From Flavobacterium sp. BFFFF1 (lineage in GTDB: Bacteria; Bacteroidota; Bacteroidia; Flavobacteriales; Flavobacteriaceae): a DNA stretch of 64,000 bases. The stretch spans positions 1 to 64,000 of the forward strand of contig NZ_NKJE01000018.1 of NCBI RefSeq assembly GCF_002256285.1. The letters run 5' to 3'. A program made the position numbers and the translations under genes. This document shows positions 44,214-53,767 of the stretch, in pieces. A model generated the notes under the pieces. It was not told the origin of the DNA. It was given only the letters and a program-made list of their open reading frames with translations, and did no database searches. The first letter of the stretch is position 1. Every line of letters begins with the position of its first letter.

Positions 44214-46868
44214 ATGAAAAGAGCCTTCCCCGCCTTAATGATCTTTTTAATTGCGTTCGGGCTACACGCCCAAAACATCAATATCCCCGACGCGAATTTC
44301 AGCACGGTTTTATTCAATGCACAGGTCGATACCAATAACGATGGCGTGTTTCAGGTTTCTGAAGCCGAGGCCGTTACGGAGTTGTCGCTAATTTCAGCGG
44401 CAAGCCAGATTACGGACCTGACCGGAATTTCGTATTTCACAAACCTGCAATCGCTCGATTGTTCCTTTTGCCACATCAGCTCCTTAAACCTGGCTGGCCT
44501 GGTGCATTTGCAGACGCTGAATTGCTCCAACTGCACGTCCCTGTCCACACTCAATGTAAGCGGCTTAAACAGCCTGGCTTTAATCAACGCCTCCTACTGC
44601 ACGGCACTGCCGACGCTGGACCTGAGCAACCTCACCGCGCTGTACGATGCCAATTGTTCCAACTGCACCAGCCTGACCGCAATTAACCTGTCCGGCCTGC
44701 CGAACCTCCAATACCTGAACTGTGCTTCGTGCGCCAATTTGGCAACCCTGAATTTATCGGGCTTAAGCAGCCTGCTGCAATTGAACTGCAGCGCCTGCCA
44801 ACTCACTGCGCTGTACGTGAGCGGCCCCATAAACCTACAGAACCTCGATTGCTCCGACAACCCCCTGACCACGTTAAACCTCAGCAATTTACCATTGCTG
44901 CACAGCCTGCGCTGCTCGTATTGTGCTTTGACGACGCTGGACACCTCGGGCGCCAGCAACCTATCGACCCTGTTCTGCAACGGCAATATGCTTTCCAGCC
45001 TCATGGTTTCAAACCTGTTGGGACTGTTCTACCTTGATTGCAGCGAAAACGCGCTGGCCGTGCTGGACCTGTCAAACCAGTCCCAGCTTGGCTATTTATA
45101 TTGTGGGCAAAACCAACTCACCAGCCTCAATACGCAGGGTTGGCCAAACCTGAAGGAAATAGACTGCTCGAACAACCAGCTGACAGCACTCGATGTGAGC
45201 AACCACGGATGGCTCACCTCGGTGTCGGTGAACAACAACCAATTGACCACACTCGACCTGAGTACCATCGGGCAGCAGTTTCTGTCCAATGGAGAAGCGT
45301 ATTCCCTGAATTACCAGTTTGCATACAATCCGGGACTGACCTATGTAAACCTGAAAAATGGCCTGACCAATGCCGCTCCCAATACGTTTGCCGATGGTTG
45401 CGTCAACCTGCACTACCTGTGTGCCGATGAACACAACATCCCATCGCTTCACGAAACGCTGGAACTGGTTGGCCTGAATGTACAGGTAAATTCGTATTGC
45501 AGCTTTGTCCCAGGCGGCGTGCACAATACGCTAAGCGGAACGGCCACCTTAGACACCAACAATGATGGCTGCGATGCCAATGACCTCCATCCCGACGGCA
45601 TAAAAATGACATTGAACGATGGCACCACCGTGGGCGCGACGTTTTCAAACGCAGCAGGAGGCTACGCGTTTTACACGCAGGATGGCAATTTCAGCCTGAC
45701 ACCGGCTTTCGAGAATGCGTTCTTCACCGTGACGCCGGCGACTGCGGCCATTAATTTCCCCGCATTGGACGGCACCACACAAACACAGGACTTTTGCATT
45801 GTGCCAAATGGCGTGCACCCTGATGTAGAAATTACAATTGTCCCGCTTGGCAATGCCAATCCGGGATTTGATGCCCAATACCGATTGGTCTATAAGAACA
45901 AAGGAAACCAAACGCTGTCCGGGATGATCCACTTTCTATTTGACGATGCCATTTTGGAACTGCTTGCGGCGTCGCCGGCCGCTTCGAATGCCACATTAGG
46001 GGATTTGACGTGGAATTACAGCAACCTGCTGCCTTTTGAAACCAGGACCATCGCCCTCGTGCTGCATGTGAATGCGCCAACAGACAACCCGCCAGCCAAC
46101 ATTGGCGACACGCTGCATTTCACTGCCGCAATCGATCCAGTCTCCGGTGACGAAACCGCCATAGACAATACCTTTCTGCTGGACCAGACCGTGATCGGCT
46201 CTTTTGACCCAAACGATAAGGTTTGCCTTGAAGGCGACAACATTGCGCCTGAAGCCGTAGGCGGCTTTTTGCATTATGTAATCCATTTCCAGAATTCCGG
46301 GACCGCCGCAGCACAAAATGTAGTGCTCGAAGACCAGATCGATACCGCGAAATTCGACATCAGTTCGTTACAACTCACCGCGACCTCACACCCTCAGCGG
46401 ACACGGATTACAGACGGCAAAGCTGAATTTATCTTCGAAGGGATCAACCTGCCTGCCGAGCAGGACAATGAACCCGCGAGCCATGGTTTTGTGGCATTTA
46501 AGATCAGGACAAAGGACAACCTCATCGCAGGCAATACCGTTAGCAATGCGGCGAACATTTATTTCGATTACAATTTTCCGGTGCTGACAAATACGGCGGT
46601 TACCGAAATCAGTACGTTGGGCATCAACACGCGCGAAGACCAGTCCGTGGCCGTGTACCCGAATCCCACGAGCACCAGCGTCCGCATCAGTGCGAAATCG
46701 GCCATTACGGCAATCCAACTGTACGATGTGCAGGGCAGGTTAATCGAAACCCGCTTAAGTTCTATATCCGAGGCGCAACTGGACCTGTCCAAACAGGCAG
46801 TGGGGATTTATTTCGTGAAAGTGTATACCGAAACCGGCGTAAAGGCCGTCAGGATCGTAAGGAAATAG
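44214..46868 (+). CDS. Secreted leucine-rich repeat protein with T9SS sorting domain
   Basis: 884 residues. Signal peptide about 1-19 (FGLHAQ). From about 60 to 350 run tandem LRRs of 20-24 residues with an unusual Cys: L-x-x-L-(N/D)-C-S-x-C/N, for example LQTLNCSNCTSLSTLNVSGL and LQNLDCSDNPLTTLNLSNL. After an SdrD-like B domain (about 430-530: SGTATLDTNNDGCDANDLH) comes the block SFDPNDKVCLEG...GFLHYVIHFQNSGTAAAQNVVLED...NIYFDYNFPVLTN (about 665-795), typical of Flavobacterial surface proteins. The last 75 residues are a type A sorting domain (VYPNPTSTSVRIS ... VKAVRIVRK). The ATG at 44214 gives a proper signal peptide; an upstream start adds 11 residues. A likely surface adhesin. Confidence 0.92.
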   Translation: MKRAFPALMIFLIAFGLHAQNINIPDANFSTVLFNAQVDTNNDGVFQVSEAEAVTELSLISAASQITDLTGISYFTNLQSLDCSFCHISSLNLAGLVHLQTLNCSNCTSLSTLNVSGLNSLALINASYCTALPTLDLSNLTALYDANCSNCTSLTAINLSGLPNLQYLNCASCANLATLNLSGLSSLLQLNCSACQLTALYVSGPINLQNLDCSDNPLTTLNLSNLPLLHSLRCSYCALTTLDTSGASNLSTLFCNGNMLSSLMVSNLLGLFYLDCSENALAVLDLSNQSQLGYLYCGQNQLTSLNTQGWPNLKEIDCSNNQLTALDVSNHGWLTSVSVNNNQLTTLDLSTIGQQFLSNGEAYSLNYQFAYNPGLTYVNLKNGLTNAAPNTFADGCVNLHYLCADEHNIPSLHETLELVGLNVQVNSYCSFVPGGVHNTLSGTATLDTNNDGCDANDLHPDGIKMTLNDGTTVGATFSNAAGGYAFYTQDGNFSLTPAFENAFFTVTPATAAINFPALDGTTQTQDFCIVPNGVHPDVEITIVPLGNANPGFDAQYRLVYKNKGNQTLSGMIHFLFDDAILELLAASPAASNATLGDLTWNYSNLLPFETRTIALVLHVNAPTDNPPANIGDTLHFTAAIDPVSGDETAIDNTFLLDQTVIGSFDPNDKVCLEGDNIAPEAVGGFLHYVIHFQNSGTAAAQNVVLEDQIDTAKFDISSLQLTATSHPQRTRITDGKAEFIFEGINLPAEQDNEPASHGFVAFKIRTKDNLIAGNTVSNAANIYFDYNFPVLTNTAVTEISTLGINTREDQSVAVYPNPTSTSVRISAKSAITAIQLYDVQGRLIETRLSSISEAQLDLSKQAVGIYFVKVYTETGVKAVRIVRK

Positions 46869-46879
46869 TTTTGGGGAGC

Positions 46880-47020
46880 GGTTAGTTGATAGCTGTTAGC
46901 TGTCAGCTGTTAGCTGTCAGCTTTTAGCTTTTAGACGTGAGATACGAGCTTACGCTGTTAGCTGTTGGCTGTTAGCTGTTAGCTGATAGCTGATAGCTGA
47001 TAGCTGATAGCTGATAGCTA
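46880..47020. repeat. Heptanucleotide repeat array (GCTGTTA, GCTGATA)
   Basis: About 17 units in two blocks separated by a short non-repeat spacer (about 46935-46955). The last five units are perfect copies of AGCTGAT. As AGCT is self-complementary the array can fold on itself. It lies between the LRR gene and the promoter of the DUF2975 gene. Confidence 0.85.
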
Positions 47021-47075
47021 AAAAAAACATCTGCGCCACATGCGTCCAATTCTATCGCAAAAAAATACATATTTA

Positions 47076-47105
47076 TTGTTTATCAATAATTATTTATTAT
47101 ATTTG
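47076..47105 (+). promoter_or_regulatory. Promoter of the DUF2975-HTH operon
   Basis: TTG (47076-47078), 19 bases, then TATATTTG (47098-47105), a perfect match to the Bacteroidota consensus TTG-N19-TAnnTTTG, 23 bases before the ATG. Confidence 0.65.
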
Positions 47106-47128
47106 GACACATTATAAACGCAACCGTC

Positions 47129-47665
47129 ATGACAAATACCAACAACATCGTCTTCAAATGCCTGCAGATTGTGGCATGGATCATCTTTGTAGGCCTGAGC
47201 ATAGAAGCCGGCGCCCTACTTGTCAATTTTATCATCAGCATCTACAACCCTGCTTTTGTGGGAAACCTGTACGAGAAGCTTGATTTAAGCCGGATGTACC
47301 TCAGCAACAAATGGATATTCTTTGGCGTCTACAGTTTTATCCTGTGCATTGCCATCCTGAAAGCCCACTTATTTTATGTGGTTATCGTACTGCTCACCAA
47401 ACTCGATTTGGCGAAACCCTTCAACGCGTTTGTCTCAGGCCAAATCACAAAAATCAGTTACTACACCTTTTCAATCGGACTCATCAGCCTGATTGGCCGG
47501 CAGAACGCCCGCAGCATGACCCATTACGACTTTGATGCGTCCCCGCTGGACCGATTTTGGGGCGACGGCCAGGCATTCATGATCATGGCCGCCATCATCT
47601 ACGTGATCGCGACGATCTTCAAAAAAGGCGTGGCGCTGCAGGAAGAAAACGACCTCACCGTTTAA
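47129..47665 (+). CDS. DUF2975 membrane protein
   Basis: 178 residues with four membrane helices (about 8-30, 58-85, 110-125, 145-165) in the DUF2975 pattern: YLSNKWIFFGVYSFILCIAILKA, then a polar loop and ALLIVATIF-like last helix ending KKGVALQEENDLTV, a common family tail. It is followed 3 bases later by a small XRE regulator, the usual partner of DUF2975 genes (YozG-like). The pair probably responds to a stress at the membrane; the signal is unknown. Confidence 0.87.
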   Translation: MTNTNNIVFKCLQIVAWIIFVGLSIEAGALLVNFIISIYNPAFVGNLYEKLDLSRMYLSNKWIFFGVYSFILCIAILKAHLFYVVIVLLTKLDLAKPFNAFVSGQITKISYYTFSIGLISLIGRQNARSMTHYDFDASPLDRFWGDGQAFMIMAAIIYVIATIFKKGVALQEENDLTV

Positions 47666-47668
47666 GCT

Positions 47669-47893
47669 ATGGCAATCATTGTAAACTTAGACGTGATGAT
47701 GGCGAAACGCAAGATGTCACTGAATGAACTCTCCGAAAAGGTCGACCTGACCTTATCCAACCTCTCAATCCTAAAGACCGGGAAAGCCAAGGCCATCCGG
47801 TTCAGCACGCTCGAAGCGATCTGTAAGGCACTGGACTGCCAGCCGGGGGATATTTTGGAGTATGCGGAGGGTGGTAAGGGGAGTACGGGTTAA
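47669..47893 (+). CDS. XRE family small regulator (YozG-like)
   Basis: 74 residues, essentially a single Cro/C1 helix-turn-helix: MAKRKMSLNELSEKVDLTLSNLSILKTGK, then the SP-type helix FSTLEAICKALDCQPGDILEY. The short form, with MAIIVNLDVMMAKRKMS at the start, is the kind encoded behind DUF2975 proteins. Three bases separate it from that gene; likely co-regulated and autoregulated. Confidence 0.9.
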   Translation: MAIIVNLDVMMAKRKMSLNELSEKVDLTLSNLSILKTGKAKAIRFSTLEAICKALDCQPGDILEYAEGGKGSTG

Positions 47894-47981
47894 AGTATAA
47901 TAATCGTTAATCCGCTGCCACATTGTACTTCCCAGCGGCTTAGAATTAAGGGTGACGCGCAAAGAGGGAAGTCTTCGCAAT

Positions 47982-48419
47982 TTATTTTACGTCAGGTAAC
48001 GCAAATTTCCTTTTACCCATGATTTGAACAATCTGGGCTTGACTGGCTTTTGCAACCAGATCGAAAAATTCCTTGTTTTCGAGGACCAATTGCTTCGTGA
48101 GGCGTAAATTCTCAGCACGCAATGCATCGGCTTCAGCGACACTTTTGAATTTGGTCGAGAACAGGTTTTTCGCGACCCAGTCATGCCATTCCTGTTCGTT
48201 GATTAACGCTGTGGGGACATCCTTGCGGTTGAGCCTGGTCAATAACTCCATACCGGCCTTATCCTTTTCCTGGGAAGTCCTGCTTGACAGTAATTCGGAA
48301 TACAATTGCGTCGCCCTGTCCACTTCCGCAGTCGTTAGCGCTTGCGCTTCCTGTGGTGTGGGCTGGGCGTTAGTTACGATTCCATTAAAAAGCAAAAAAA
48401 ACAAAATAAATCTCCTCAT
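47982..48419 (-). CDS. Secreted protein of unknown function
   Basis: 145 residues from the chosen start (MRRFILFFLLFNGIVTNAQ, a clean signal peptide); an upstream start would add 24 charged residues before it. The mature part is helical with repeated Glu/Lys/Gln-rich runs (EAQALTTAEVDRATQLYSELLSS; LRLTKQLVLENKEFFDLVAKASQ) and no Cys. No family recognised. A soluble periplasmic protein is likely. Confidence 0.7.
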   Translation of the reverse strand: MRRFILFFLLFNGIVTNAQPTPQEAQALTTAEVDRATQLYSELLSSRTSQEKDKAGMELLTRLNRKDVPTALINEQEWHDWVAKNLFSTKFKSVAEADALRAENLRLTKQLVLENKEFFDLVAKASQAQIVQIMGKRKFALPDVK

Positions 48420-48493
48420 GGGTCCTATTTTCAAATTGTTACGCAGCTGTGGTTTGCATGCTGTTTCATTTCGCCGGGAAGTTTTTAGCACTT

Positions 48494-48547
48494 GTCAGCG
48501 GTGAACTGTTGGCTCAAAACGGATCACTGACAGCGGACAGCTGACAC
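48494..48547. repeat. Degenerate heptad-like repeats
   Basis: Imperfect units (AGCGGTGAACTGTTGGCTC ... GACAGCGGACAGCTGACA) in the gap between the 47982 and 48551 genes; related in kind to the arrays at 44040 and 46880, but degraded. Confidence 0.35.
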
Positions 48548-48550
48548 CCA

Positions 48551-50128
48551 TTACTTCACCGCCTCTTTCAACGCCCGCATTGCTGCAAAGCCCGAAAAAG
48601 TATCGACCGTAAAAAACTCATATTCCAATGCCCGCATGACCTCAATATCGTCGAACTTTTCTGTTGCAATCGCTTGTTTCAACACCGCAGGCAATGCGAA
48701 ACCCATGTAACGGTTGACCCGCTTTTCCTTACTGAAATCGTACAACCTGCTTTCAAAAGTCTGGTAAAAAAAGGCAATTTCATTGTCTTTGGGCCTGTAG
48801 CCCCTTTGCAGCGCCTGGAGTTTTGCCACGTTGCGCGACGCGAATACCGTATAGTTGATTTTGCTGATGATGCGTTTGCAGCGGTAGAGCCCATTGTCTT
48901 TGTCGTCAACACTACAGTGGTTTTTCTCGCGAAAGGCCGCATCGTCGGCGGGTTCGTGATAGTCTACAATGTCGCTGTCCGTCGCCGTGGGTTTGGGCTT
49001 CACATCGTCCTTCATATAGTAGAATGGGTGTTTCGCATTATATTCATCAGACAAATTCACGGCCACAAATTCGCATTCTCCCTTGAGCACCTCATCATCA
49101 TAGTGGAATCGCGGTGACAGTTTCAGGAATGGGTCAAACTTTTCGCGGCTGCCCTGCAGGTACTGTTCCGCACACGTGGCATGGGTGTAGTCGTGCGTCC
49201 GCAGGAGTTGCTGGCCGTCATAGGAATAAATTTTCCAGATTCCGGTCTTCCTGCCTTCCCTGTAAAACGATTCGAGCACAAGCTGTTTGTCACGGTACAC
49301 CTTCCAGTGTTCGATACCATCTTTCAGCACCATCTTGGCGCCGAAGATGCTGTTATTGGTCACGCGGATATCCGTAGCCCTAAAGTCGAGCGCCACGCCT
49401 TTCTTAAAATGGGCGACCGTGGCCGTATCGCCTTTAATACCGAGCATGATGTAAGTGCCTTCGAGCAGTTTGTCTTTGATCGTATAAATATTCCTGAGTT
49501 CGCCGCTGTAATAGTAATCGTAACAAGTACCCTCCTGGAAATCATGAGCAACAGTGCCTTTGTTGAACAGCTTACCGCTGGAGTTGTAGAATTCATAATC
49601 CCCGCTGAGCACGCCTTTCTTGTAGCCCATGCGGAATTCAATTCGGTCCTCAGCCGAAAATTTTTCATGGATCCCATCGATCACATCGTCAATAAAGTTG
49701 GCACGGTTGGACACACCTCCTGTAGAAAAGTACTCGGCGTATTCGCCGTTGAGTTTGTTGTTGGCATAATGGCCTTTAGACATCAGTTGGCCATCCCCAT
49801 AATATTCGGTCATTTCGCCCTCACGCACACCGTTTTTAAACTGCCCGATGCGCACTGCCACCCCTTTTTCGTTGTACCAGCTCGCCTTGCCTTCCAGGAT
49901 TAAAGGCTCTTTATCGGTCGAAGACACCCCTTCAAACTGTTTTGTCCCGGAGCGGTAAAAATCGGTCACGGCAAACAGTTGGTCTTGTTTAGCGACCGTC
50001 CGGTAATACACCGCCTGTTCCTGCGTCGTCTCTTTCCAGTCTTTGTCAAAGTAAATGCGCTGTTGTGCGATCAGGCACAGCGGCAGCAACAACAGTAGGG
50101 GCAGCAATACTATGTTAAGGTGTTTCAT
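48551..50128 (-). CDS. Secreted MORN/YwqK-like repeat protein
   Basis: 525 residues. Signal peptide about 1-21 (ending LIAQ). Residues 75-310 contain repeated MORN-type units ([40 protein letters not shown]), as in the YwqK family that annotation pipelines often call an antitoxin; no toxin partner is seen, so that name is not supported. The C-terminal 200 residues are charged and unassigned. Its ATG lies inside the reading frame of the decayed DUF2256 copy (overlap 50115-50128). Confidence 0.8.
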   Translation of the reverse strand: MKHLNIVLLPLLLLLPLCLIAQQRIYFDKDWKETTQEQAVYYRTVAKQDQLFAVTDFYRSGTKQFEGVSSTDKEPLILEGKASWYNEKGVAVRIGQFKNGVREGEMTEYYGDGQLMSKGHYANNKLNGEYAEYFSTGGVSNRANFIDDVIDGIHEKFSAEDRIEFRMGYKKGVLSGDYEFYNSSGKLFNKGTVAHDFQEGTCYDYYYSGELRNIYTIKDKLLEGTYIMLGIKGDTATVAHFKKGVALDFRATDIRVTNNSIFGAKMVLKDGIEHWKVYRDKQLVLESFYREGRKTGIWKIYSYDGQQLLRTHDYTHATCAEQYLQGSREKFDPFLKLSPRFHYDDEVLKGECEFVAVNLSDEYNAKHPFYYMKDDVKPKPTATDSDIVDYHEPADDAAFREKNHCSVDDKDNGLYRCKRIISKINYTVFASRNVAKLQALQRGYRPKDNEIAFFYQTFESRLYDFSKEKRVNRYMGFALPAVLKQAIATEKFDDIEVMRALEYEFFTVDTFSGFAAMRALKEAVK

Positions 50129-50318
50129 AAGGCGCGATGTAAGTTAGCAGGCGAAAAGTAATATAAATTGGGGCGAAATGCAATACGTCTGGTTCACGAT
50201 ACCAGTCATTACAATACTTCACCTCATCCCAAACTTTCTCCCATTTCTTACGCCACGAGAACGGCCGCCCGCAGACGGGACAGGTTTTGGTGGGGAGGTT
50301 GGATTTTTTGTGGGGCAT
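50115..50318 (-). pseudogene. Degenerate DUF2256 copy
   Basis: 67 codons. The first 35 residues ([19 protein letters not shown]...VKYC) are almost identical to the DUF2256 protein at 38291-38437, but the fourth zinc ligand is lost: the Cys of the second C-x3-C is Tyr here (YCNDWYRE), and the family stop is replaced by a run-on tail ending in the start of the MORN gene. With three of four ligands it can hardly fold as the normal ribbon. It is not next to a photolyase. Probably a partial duplication now decaying. Confidence 0.7.
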
Positions 50319-50357
50319 TGGTAAAATTGAGGAGCATTTTCATCTGTCTTAATCCTG

Positions 50358-51614
50358 TCAACCGATATCAAACCATTGTAGAAGTCTTGCTCCAACCATT
50401 TCATCTAACACATTATCTTTTGAAAAAATGTTAATTTGTCCAATCCCACAGAAATGATGTGATGTTTTCCCAGGCAAAGAACTGAATGCTATAAAATCAG
50501 GAGGCACACTGTCAATTCCAGGATAAAGCAGTACAGCACGGTTTGAATTCCAGTAATCATTATATACATACATTTGTCTCAAATCATCCATAGAAGCATT
50601 TCCTCTACCAACGTGCTTCCATTTAGCATCGATAATAAATTGCTGGGAAAGTTTTTCAATACTTACCACTATATCAGGCCTGATTGAAATCCCATTCCAG
50701 AAACTTTTAGAACTTTGGCCCTGTACCGTAACACCACTAAAATTAATAGCTGCTTGTTTTAACCTTATTGTAACGTATTCTTCCCATAACGAATTCATAT
50801 CGAACAGTAAGGCAAACATCCGCTCAGAGCCACTCGACACATTGGGAGCATAATTTAAAATAATCAGTCGCGCTATAGCAAGCGCAGTATCATACGGCAT
50901 CGTTTTTCTGTACTTTGGTATGTTGAGAAATGTATGCTCAGTAGCACTGATTTTTTTGACTTCAGGGAAATCAAACCATGCGGTCTTACATCGACTGTGC
51001 AAGTAAGTCCCTTTTGAGAGCATTTCGATAATGAACATTGCCTGTGAAAGTACCTGATGGATTAAATGGTCTTTGTCATAAATTTGATGCGTTGTCCAAA
51101 ATCGTTCCTTGTGAACCAAATTTTTCTTTATTTGACCTGCAAACTCCAGCCTGCCTTTAAGAGATTTGACATTCCCTGTTTGCTTATAATATTGCTTTAT
51201 AAGCCCCTGCCGTATTAGTAACTGGACCTCATTCAAAAACCATTCAAAATAAATATCTAATAGGTGGATTTGCTGCTTTTTGACATCAGCTTCACCTACT
51301 TTTTGGACCTTCAGCTTTTTTGTCACGCGCAGCATTTCAATCAGTACATTTTGCCACTGATTTTTAGTGCCTTTTGCGTTGTCAATTTTTGGAAGTATCT
51401 CTATAATTAGTTCATCGATCTGAATAACACCAACAAATTGTTTAAAACCAATACCGTTATGCAGGATATTAAAATACTTTCCTTTGTGAAACTCATTTAA
51501 CTTGATTAATGCCTTGTAATGTTGTTTTTGAAACATTACACCTTTATAATCATTATCAATAAACAATGACGTATACTCGAATACCTGAATTCTATTCGCC
51601 TTCATTTGGAACAT
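50358..51614 (-). CDS. mcrC: McrC, nuclease subunit of the McrBC modification-dependent restriction system
   Basis: 418 residues. McrC is the PD-(D/E)XK nuclease that cuts DNA carrying modified cytosine when driven by the McrB GTPase. The catalytic pattern is visible as PDIVVSIEKLSQQFIIDAKW (Asp, then Asp-Ala-Lys, about 315-335), with the family N terminus VFEYTSLFIDN and PKIDNAKGTKNQWQNVLIEML. The first ATG overlaps the McrB stop by 23 bases; a second ATG three codons later is equally possible. Part of the minus-strand defence island. Confidence 0.93.
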   Translation of the reverse strand: MFQMKANRIQVFEYTSLFIDNDYKGVMFQKQHYKALIKLNEFHKGKYFNILHNGIGFKQFVGVIQIDELIIEILPKIDNAKGTKNQWQNVLIEMLRVTKKLKVQKVGEADVKKQQIHLLDIYFEWFLNEVQLLIRQGLIKQYYKQTGNVKSLKGRLEFAGQIKKNLVHKERFWTTHQIYDKDHLIHQVLSQAMFIIEMLSKGTYLHSRCKTAWFDFPEVKKISATEHTFLNIPKYRKTMPYDTALAIARLIILNYAPNVSSGSERMFALLFDMNSLWEEYVTIRLKQAAINFSGVTVQGQSSKSFWNGISIRPDIVVSIEKLSQQFIIDAKWKHVGRGNASMDDLRQMYVYNDYWNSNRAVLLYPGIDSVPPDFIAFSSLPGKTSHHFCGIGQINIFSKDNVLDEMVGARLLQWFDIG

Positions 51615-53481
51615 TAATTTGAACTTGCTTCTTAGCGCCTAATAAAATTTGAATCGCTTCATAAATGTCCAATGTCTCAAAATCCTTAAATCGATATTGC
51701 GCAATGACTTCTGGTTTTGCGGTATTGAAGAATTTCGTAAAAACCGCAATTTCCTTGTTGTGCTTTACTTCTTCAAAAAAACCTTCCCCTAAAACCCATC
51801 CTATTTTTTCATAATCATTATAAAAATATTCCTGAAGCAATGGAACAATACAGTTTTTAAATGTCGCTTTAAGAGCGGTTTCAGTAGTAATATTTATAAA
51901 ATAGGAATGCCCGATTGTATGATCCCTATCTGATAGAACTTCAATTCTTTTGTTTATTGTAGAAAGAATCGCTTCTAAATTATATCCCGTAAATTCATAC
52001 TTGTCAAAATAGGTAAGGTCACTTATTATTTTATCCTTTTTCATTGTTTCCCATATACCTTCTTTCTCAGCTTCCATGGTATCCGATACGCCTAAAAAAC
52101 TAAATAATTCAGTCTCTTTCGGCTTATATTTCTTGGATCCCCAGTCATCATCCTTGTGTTCCCAAAATAGCCTGCATACCATGGCTGAAGGAGAAATCAA
52201 TTTTGGTTCCGGCAAAAGTTCCGTAAAAGAAAAGCGTCTCCTTAATGCAGTATCCAACGCTTCAATACTTCTGTCAGCAGTATTCATTGTGCCAATGATA
52301 TACAGATTCGGAGGTACTCCAAATACATCTTTACTATACGGAAGAGTTACTTCTAATGCCTCGTCTTGACCAAGGCGTTTGCTTTCTTCTATCAACGTAA
52401 TCAACTCGCCGAATATTTGAGAAACATTCCCTCTATTGATTTCATCAATTATAAGCACATAGTTCTTTTGTCTCTTGTCAGACTGCTCAGATACTTTATA
52501 TCCTTTTAATTTCTCCAATATAGGAGGATAATAAATCCCAACACCTGTTAGGTTTAATACCCTATTGTCATAAAAATAATCCCGTAGCGAGTTGATACTT
52601 AAAGTATGTCCGGTACTTCCATTTGATTTTCTGAATTGGATTGATGATTTAGTAAAACCAATAATAGTAAAATCTTTTCCCTCAGTTTTCATTTTGAATG
52701 ACATGTTCTTATTGTCTTCCCATTCTTCCACAAACTCACTAAAAGCGGCATCAAAGGATACGACATTCTTTGCAGCTTTTGCATCAAGCCAGTTGCTTTT
52801 GGCAACGGAGCAAATACTTTTAAATATTCCTTCTGCAATGTCATAGTTCAATTCTTTTCCTTTCATTTCCGGTTTTATGCCCTCTATAAAATCTTCATAA
52901 GACATGCTTTGATGAAAAGTGATGAAAGCGATTTGGCCCTTTGGCGACTCCCAATCCGTAATTAAATAATCATCGAATTTCTTTTTGAGGTCTTTTCTGT
53001 GCATATTTGCCAGTTCCTTTTCATCACTGCTTTCGACAATGGCAATGGCTTTATTAATCGTATTAAAAGTCTTTCCTGTTCCGGGAGGTCCGTAAAGAAT
53101 TTGGTTGAGTATCATAGGAGCAAGCGTATTTTCTTTTTTCTCTGGTTCAGTTTTTGCTGTAGTTTTTATATTCTTAAGTGATAATATTTTTTTTAAATCT
53201 TTTTGAAAAGCTACTTCAGTTATTATGTACTTATTTTTAAAGTCGTATTCTTCCAGTATATCCAATGCATAACTCCTGAAAACAGTTATATAATCATTAA
53301 GGTTTTCAAAAATGGTGTTTTGATCTGGATAAAATTTAATGCCATGATCTTTAGATGACAAGCTAACGTTAAAGTAAGAAGCCAATCTTTTATGAAACTC
53401 TTTTTCCTTGGGATCATCGACGCCGCCCTTAAATGAAATCTCTAAAAAGTTAATTAGTTTTCCTCCTCTTTCATATTTCAA
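51592..53481 (-). CDS. mcrB: McrB GTPase of McrBC, 5' end in another frame (frameshifted)
   Basis: This frame holds 629 codons with an AAA+ GTPase: Walker A GPPGTGKT (131-138), Walker B LIIDEINRGNVSQIF, and the NTADRS sensor motif (MNTADRSIEALDTALRRRF). It begins at a TTG, not a real start. The preceding 53499-53714 frame reads straight into it if one A is added near 53500: ...GDSARK then IKTIGFVLKYERGG. Joined they give about 705 residues and an intact N-terminal DNA-binding domain. Either a recent disabling mutation, a sequencing error in an A-run, or slippage. The McrC gene overlaps its end. Confidence 0.9.
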   Translation of the reverse strand: MKYERGGKLINFLEISFKGGVDDPKEKEFHKRLASYFNVSLSSKDHGIKFYPDQNTIFENLNDYITVFRSYALDILEEYDFKNKYIITEVAFQKDLKKILSLKNIKTTAKTEPEKKENTLAPMILNQILYGPPGTGKTFNTINKAIAIVESSDEKELANMHRKDLKKKFDDYLITDWESPKGQIAFITFHQSMSYEDFIEGIKPEMKGKELNYDIAEGIFKSICSVAKSNWLDAKAAKNVVSFDAAFSEFVEEWEDNKNMSFKMKTEGKDFTIIGFTKSSIQFRKSNGSTGHTLSINSLRDYFYDNRVLNLTGVGIYYPPILEKLKGYKVSEQSDKRQKNYVLIIDEINRGNVSQIFGELITLIEESKRLGQDEALEVTLPYSKDVFGVPPNLYIIGTMNTADRSIEALDTALRRRFSFTELLPEPKLISPSAMVCRLFWEHKDDDWGSKKYKPKETELFSFLGVSDTMEAEKEGIWETMKKDKIISDLTYFDKYEFTGYNLEAILSTINKRIEVLSDRDHTIGHSYFINITTETALKATFKNCIVPLLQEYFYNDYEKIGWVLGEGFFEEVKHNKEIAVFTKFFNTAKPEVIAQYRFKDFETLDIYEAIQILLGAKKQVQINVPNEGE

Positions 53482-53498
53482 AACAAACCCAATAGTTT

Positions 53499-53714
53499 TT
53501 ATTTGCGAGCGCTATCCCCACGGCTGAAAAGTGGCACATAGATATAGTTAGAACCTTGAAACCATTGGCCGTTTTCCAACCTCTTATCCTTTGATTGAAC
53601 ACTGTCCCGCTTTCTGAGAGAAAAGGTAAAGTCAGAATTCTGCTTTTTATAATTCAGCAAATAGTCTAATACATCATTGCTGAGTTTAATAAGCTTTTCT
53701 TGTGTTGCACTCAT
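53499..53714 (-). CDS. mcrB: N-terminal fragment of McrB before a frameshift
   Basis: 71 codons with ATG start; the product (LIKLSNDVLDYLLNYKKQN ... GQWFQGSNYIYVPLFSRGDSARK) is an alpha/beta domain start, not a free-standing protein. It stops at TAA inside CGCAAATAAAAAC (about 53497-53507). One extra A before the T would restore the reading frame into the McrB gene. Most simply it is the 5' end of mcrB. Its ATG is 53 bases after the metallopeptidase stop. Confidence 0.8.
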   Translation of the reverse strand: MSATQEKLIKLSNDVLDYLLNYKKQNSDFTFSLRKRDSVQSKDKRLENGQWFQGSNYIYVPLFSRGDSARK

Positions 53715-53767
53715 ACTTATATTAATAACTTTATAACATTGTTTGTCAATACGATTAACCTAATTCC

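Noticed and set aside
48551..50128. Antitoxin (YwqK) assignment
   Set aside because: The name rests on MORN-like repeats only; the protein has a signal peptide and no toxin gene nearby.
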